Assembly (NCBI GenBank): GCA_020348885.1
Contig: CP070755.1
Coordinates: 527,658 to 583,014 of the forward strand
Direction: 5' to 3'
Length of the DNA stretch: 55,357 nt
From: Candidatus Coatesiibacteriota bacterium
GTDB taxonomy: Bacteria > RBG-13-66-14 > B26-G2 > WVWN01 > G020348885
In this document: positions 52,322 through 55,357 of the stretch, piece after piece
How positions within the stretch are numbered: position 1 is the first letter of the stretch
How the letters are laid out: every line of letters starts with the position of its first letter
Notes under the pieces: generated by a model
What the model was told of the DNA's origin: nothing
Seen by the model: the letters and a program-made list of their open reading frames with translations, nothing else
Databases searched by the model: none
Position numbers and translations under genes: made by a program

Positions 52322-55300
52322 ATGGGTAAAATAACTAAACTTGTCCGACCGGTATTCGCGGTAATTATTGTAACCTCGGCGGCGGTTGTTACTACCGTCT
52401 TCTTCGTCGGTTGCGGTGACGAAGGGGGAGGCGATAAACTGGCCGAAGCTATGGAAAAGGAAGAGAAGGCGATTACCGAACTCCGGTCGAAAATCGAGAA
52501 GAAACAGGCCGAGCTGGACGAGATGTCCCGGGAAAAGAGCGAAAAGACTTCGAAACTGGCCGACGAAGAGAAGGAAAAAAGGGACGAAGCTATCCGCAAG
52601 TACGAAGAATTCCTCGGTAACTACCCGATAAGCGCTTACACGCCCGACGTCCTGATTAACCTGGGTGAATTGTACCTGGAACGGTCCGAAGAGGAGTACA
52701 TCGAAGTTCTCGACGAATGGCAGGCGAAAAGCGAAGCTTCGATGGAAACCGGCACGATATTCAGCGAACCCGAACCCCAACCACATTATGAAAAAACGGT
52801 TGCCGCGTACCAACAAATAACCCTGAAGTATAAAGATTACCCCTTCGCCGACGTAGCCTACTACGGCCTGGGATATTGTCTGCAAGCCCAGGCCGAGTAC
52901 GAAGCGGCCGCCGAAACGTTTTTTAATCTCGCCAAAAATTACCCCGAGTCCAAGTTCGTTCCGGAAGCGTACTTCCGAATAGGCGAGTACTGGTTTGATA
53001 CGTACGAGAAAGACCATTACAGGAAGGCGATAAGTTACTACGAAAAGGTCCCGGCCGAAACGGATTTCTACGACAAGGCTTTGTATAAAATCGGGTGGGT
53101 TTGGTACAACTTGGGGGATATCGGCGAAAGCAGCCTCGAATACGAAAACGCTATCGGCGCGTTCACAACCCTCATCGAAGAATCCCAACAGGAATCGGTA
53201 CTAACCGACGAAGCGATGGAGTTCACCGCCATCTCCATCACCGAATGGGCTACCGACCCGAACGACGAAACGGCCATTAACAAAGCGCGATCGAACTACA
53301 ACTCGCTTTTCGAAGGTGCCAACAAACGCACATATTCGCCCGAAGTTCTTCACCAACTCGGGGACGTTTATCTTTATAAACAGGATAAGATAAAATCCGC
53401 GGCTCATATGTACGAAGCCTTACTCGCGAAGTACCCCGATTACGAAAAATCGCCTACGGTTCTCGACTCGCTGGTGGAAGCGTATCTCCGTAACGAAGAC
53501 CACGAAGGCGCTTACGAAACCCGTATCAGGGTGGTCGACAACTATGGGCCCGAGTCTGCCTGGTACGAACGCCAAAAAGACCTCGACGCGAAAAACGAAG
53601 CCTTGAAACGGTGGGAGAAGAGCCTGTACGAAATAGCCGTTTACAGCCACCAGAAAGGCGATAACGAACCGGATAAGGAAAAGAACCAGCAGTTCTACGA
53701 GGAAGCCATCAACCGCTACAATCAGTATATCACCGCGTTCCCCACGAACACGAAATCGTATCACGTGAATTTCTATCTGGCCCAGTCGTACGATGCCGTC
53801 GGTGATTGGCGGAACTCCGGCGACCAATATCAGAAAACGGCCCTCGGTTACGTGGACGAAGAACATTTCGAGATAGATAAGTGGGCCGAACGGTTTACGC
53901 GTAAAGACGCCATGTTCAACGCCATAGTCGCTTTCGACGAGATATTCCAGGCGGAGTTGGCCGAGGTAACGGGTGAAGAAGGGGAGGCCGAAACCGAAGT
54001 GGAAACGACGGTGGCCGTTGACCTGACGACGCGGCCCCCGGAAAAGATGCCCTCGAAGAGTATGAACCTGGACGAAGCCAACCTCGTACGGGCTTGCGAT
54101 GCGTTCATAGACCTGTACGAAACGAGCCCGGAAATGCCTTTGGTCCTCTCCAAACGGGGCGAGGTTTATTTCTATGTCGAGGACTTCGATAAGGCGAGAT
54201 CGTCCTTCGAAACCATCGTAAACAACTACCCGCTTAAACCGGAGGGCTTGCAGGGTTACAAACCCGAAGATTACGACAAACTCTATGTGGAATCCTGGGA
54301 GTATATCGCGAAAAGCTATTACCGGGAAGCCGAGTACCACGAACAAATAGGCGACGCATACCAGGAAATCGATCCCGGATTCGCGAAACTAGAGTTCGAA
54401 AAGAGTATCGAAAAATACGGACTCGCGAAGCTCGCACGGGGGCGCACCTACGACGCCGCCGTCGAACGGAATATGCACGAACAGGCCGAACTCAACAGGA
54501 AGTTGAAAGGGTACTGTGGCGTTAAAGAAGGCGAGTTAATGGTAAAAATCGGCCGTTCGGACGTAATGTTAGCCGAAGCCGAACTACCTGACGTTATCGG
54601 TCCGGAAATCGGGATCGACGGCGACGGATTCCCTGATTACGTCGAAACGGCGGCGCTGCCCGACAACGTGGACGTTCTCGGCGATTTGGTCATAGCCGAA
54701 AAAGACGACTTTACTGGCGCCGTTAACTTGGAACGGGAACCGGTTTCCGACGCAGAAAAAACGGCCCTCTCCGACGCGGCGAAAGTCTACGAACAAAACG
54801 CCGACGACAACCAGGATACGGAAGTAGGGATGCTCAGCCTCGGTAAAGCCGCCGAGACCTTCGACCAGGCCAACGACTACGAGAACGCGGGGCGGGTTTA
54901 CTTGAAATACGCGAAGGCATATCCCGAGGCGGAAGATGCCGCCCTGGCGTGGAAGAGTTCTGCCGAGATGTACGAATACGACGGCGACTACGAAAAGGCC
55001 GCCGAGATATGGCTCGAGATTAACGAAAACCCGAAACTTAAAGATATAATGGTCGGCGAGGGCGACGAAGCCCTACCGTTCGGCGAAATTGCCCTTTTCC
55101 AGGCGGCCGTATGTTACGAGTTAACCGAAAACTGGGGTAAGGCGGCCCGGACATACGACCGGTTCAACGACGAGTATCAGGAGCACGCCATCCCGCGCGT
55201 CAAGGCGACTTTCAGGCAGGGACGCGCCGAGGAGAAACTGAACAATTACGACGACGCGATCGAAGCGTATAAGGAATGTACGGCCCTTTACAAATACGCT

Positions 55301-55357
55301 ACCGATAACCTGGGCCTAGATATACCCGATGCGCTTCCGTACGCGGCCGAAGCCACG
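52322..55357 (+). CDS. Very large TPR lipoprotein, truncated by the window end
   Basis: An unbroken frame of 1,012 codons that continues past the window. The N-terminus MGKITKLVRPVFAVIIVTSA ends in a lipobox FFVGCGD (C31), so it should be a lipoprotein. A coiled coil (about residues 40-85) is followed by many TPR units: IRKYEEFLGNYPISAY, TVAAYQQITLKYKDYP, AAETFFNLAKNYPES, AAHMYEALLAKYPDYE, INRYNQYITAFPTNTK, KARSSFETIVNNYPL, AGRVYLKYAKAYPEAE. A calcium-loop-like DGDGFPDYVET lies near residue 770. Very long TPR lipoproteins are known in gliding bacteria (AgmK/AglT type), but this resemblance is only general. Own promoter; the antisense frames here are shadows. Confidence 0.88.
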   Translation, partial: MGKITKLVRPVFAVIIVTSAAVVTTVFFVGCGDEGGGDKLAEAMEKEEKAITELRSKIEKKQAELDEMSREKSEKTSKLADEEKEKRDEAIRKYEEFLGNYPISAYTPDVLINLGELYLERSEEEYIEVLDEWQAKSEASMETGTIFSEPEPQPHYEKTVAAYQQITLKYKDYPFADVAYYGLGYCLQAQAEYEAAAETFFNLAKNYPESKFVPEAYFRIGEYWFDTYEKDHYRKAISYYEKVPAETDFYDKALYKIGWVWYNLGDIGESSLEYENAIGAFTTLIEESQQESVLTDEAMEFTAISITEWATDPNDETAINKARSNYNSLFEGANKRTYSPEVLHQLGDVYLYKQDKIKSAAHMYEALLAKYPDYEKSPTVLDSLVEAYLRNEDHEGAYETRIRVVDNYGPESAWYERQKDLDAKNEALKRWEKSLYEIAVYSHQKGDNEPDKEKNQQFYEEAINRYNQYITAFPTNTKSYHVNFYLAQSYDAVGDWRNSGDQYQKTALGYVDEEHFEIDKWAERFTRKDAMFNAIVAFDEIFQAELAEVTGEEGEAETEVETTVAVDLTTRPPEKMPSKSMNLDEANLVRACDAFIDLYETSPEMPLVLSKRGEVYFYVEDFDKARSSFETIVNNYPLKPEGLQGYKPEDYDKLYVESWEYIAKSYYREAEYHEQIGDAYQEIDPGFAKLEFEKSIEKYGLAKLARGRTYDAAVERNMHEQAELNRKLKGYCGVKEGELMVKIGRSDVMLAEAELPDVIGPEIGIDGDGFPDYVETAALPDNVDVLGDLVIAEKDDFTGAVNLEREPVSDAEKTALSDAAKVYEQNADDNQDTEVGMLSLGKAAETFDQANDYENAGRVYLKYAKAYPEAEDAALAWKSSAEMYEYDGDYEKAAEIWLEINENPKLKDIMVGEGDEALPFGEIALFQAAVCYELTENWGKAARTYDRFNDEYQEHAIPRVKATFRQGRAEEKLNNYDDAIEAYKECTALYKYATDNLGLDIPDALPYAAEAT

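Noticed and set aside
52298-54346. Long antisense frames opposite the TPR lipoprotein
   Set aside because: They mirror a continuous plus-strand frame with signal peptide, lipobox and TPR motifs; their translations are low-complexity Phe/Val-rich shadows.

Overview
The window reads as a chromosome segment of an uncultured, diderm, probably anaerobic bacterium of the FCB/candidate-phylum kind (for example the WOR-3, Coatesbacteria, Latescibacteria or Eisenbacteria neighbourhood; the exact phylum cannot be fixed by eye). The signs are a secreted protein with a C-terminal domain resembling the type IX secretion (T9SS) sorting domain, many PD40/beta-propeller and TPR secreted proteins, predicted outer-membrane barrels, a pyruvate:ferredoxin oxidoreductase operon, and sigma-70 promoters of the TTGACA-N17-TATAAT kind. 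No tRNA, rRNA, CRISPR array, transposase, integrase or phage gene was found.

Layout. 0.1-3.7 kb: a large secreted glycosidase-like protein. 3.8-9.4 kb (minus): a six-gene envelope-transport operon (GbsR-type regulator, LolA-like protein, FtsX-type permease, LolD-type ATPase, second permease, outer-membrane barrel). 9.7-11.9 kb: an EAL protein, a CheY-like receiver and a small membrane protein. 12-16 kb (minus): a TPR protein and ComEC. 16.2-21.3 kb: TPR protein, three secreted beta-propeller proteins that share a short C-terminal box, and serS. 21.4-26.6 kb (minus): queH-metH-nucleotide-sugar dehydratase-ugd operon. 26.7-32.4 kb: a secreted protein, two GT39-like membrane glycosyltransferases, a small membrane protein plus a PP-loop ATPase, and ccdA; this stretch also holds two decayed gene tails that record an old duplication. 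32.4-33.7 kb (minus): rplY-pth-ccdA operon. 33.9-35.4 kb: Nudix and radical-SAM genes. 35.4-39.3 kb (minus): porG-AIM24-porD-porA-porB. 39.3-41.3 kb (minus): DUF362, divIVA, yggU. 41.5-42.6 kb: a porin-like gene with a structured leader. 42.9-45.6 kb: ECF sigma/anti-sigma pair and a CsgG/TolB-like TPR protein. 45.6-47.5 kb (minus): a small basic protein, Wza-like export protein, sirtuin. 47.7-49 kb: murA. 49-55.4 kb: an outer-membrane barrel with a coiled-coil tail, a TPR protein, and a very large TPR lipoprotein that runs off the window end.

How the parts fit: much of the window serves the cell envelope (lipoprotein or lipid traffic, polysaccharide export, nucleotide sugars, lipid-linked glycosyl transfer, peptidoglycan precursor, envelope stress sigma). 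The points most worth a second look are the shared C-terminal box on the three propeller proteins, the reciprocal gene-tail remnants around the glycosyltransferase pair, a ComEC whose nuclease-like domain has lost its metal ligands, the uncharacterised PP-loop/small-membrane-protein pair, and several inverted repeats sitting exactly on predicted promoters. Function calls come from sequence reading alone; no database search was run.
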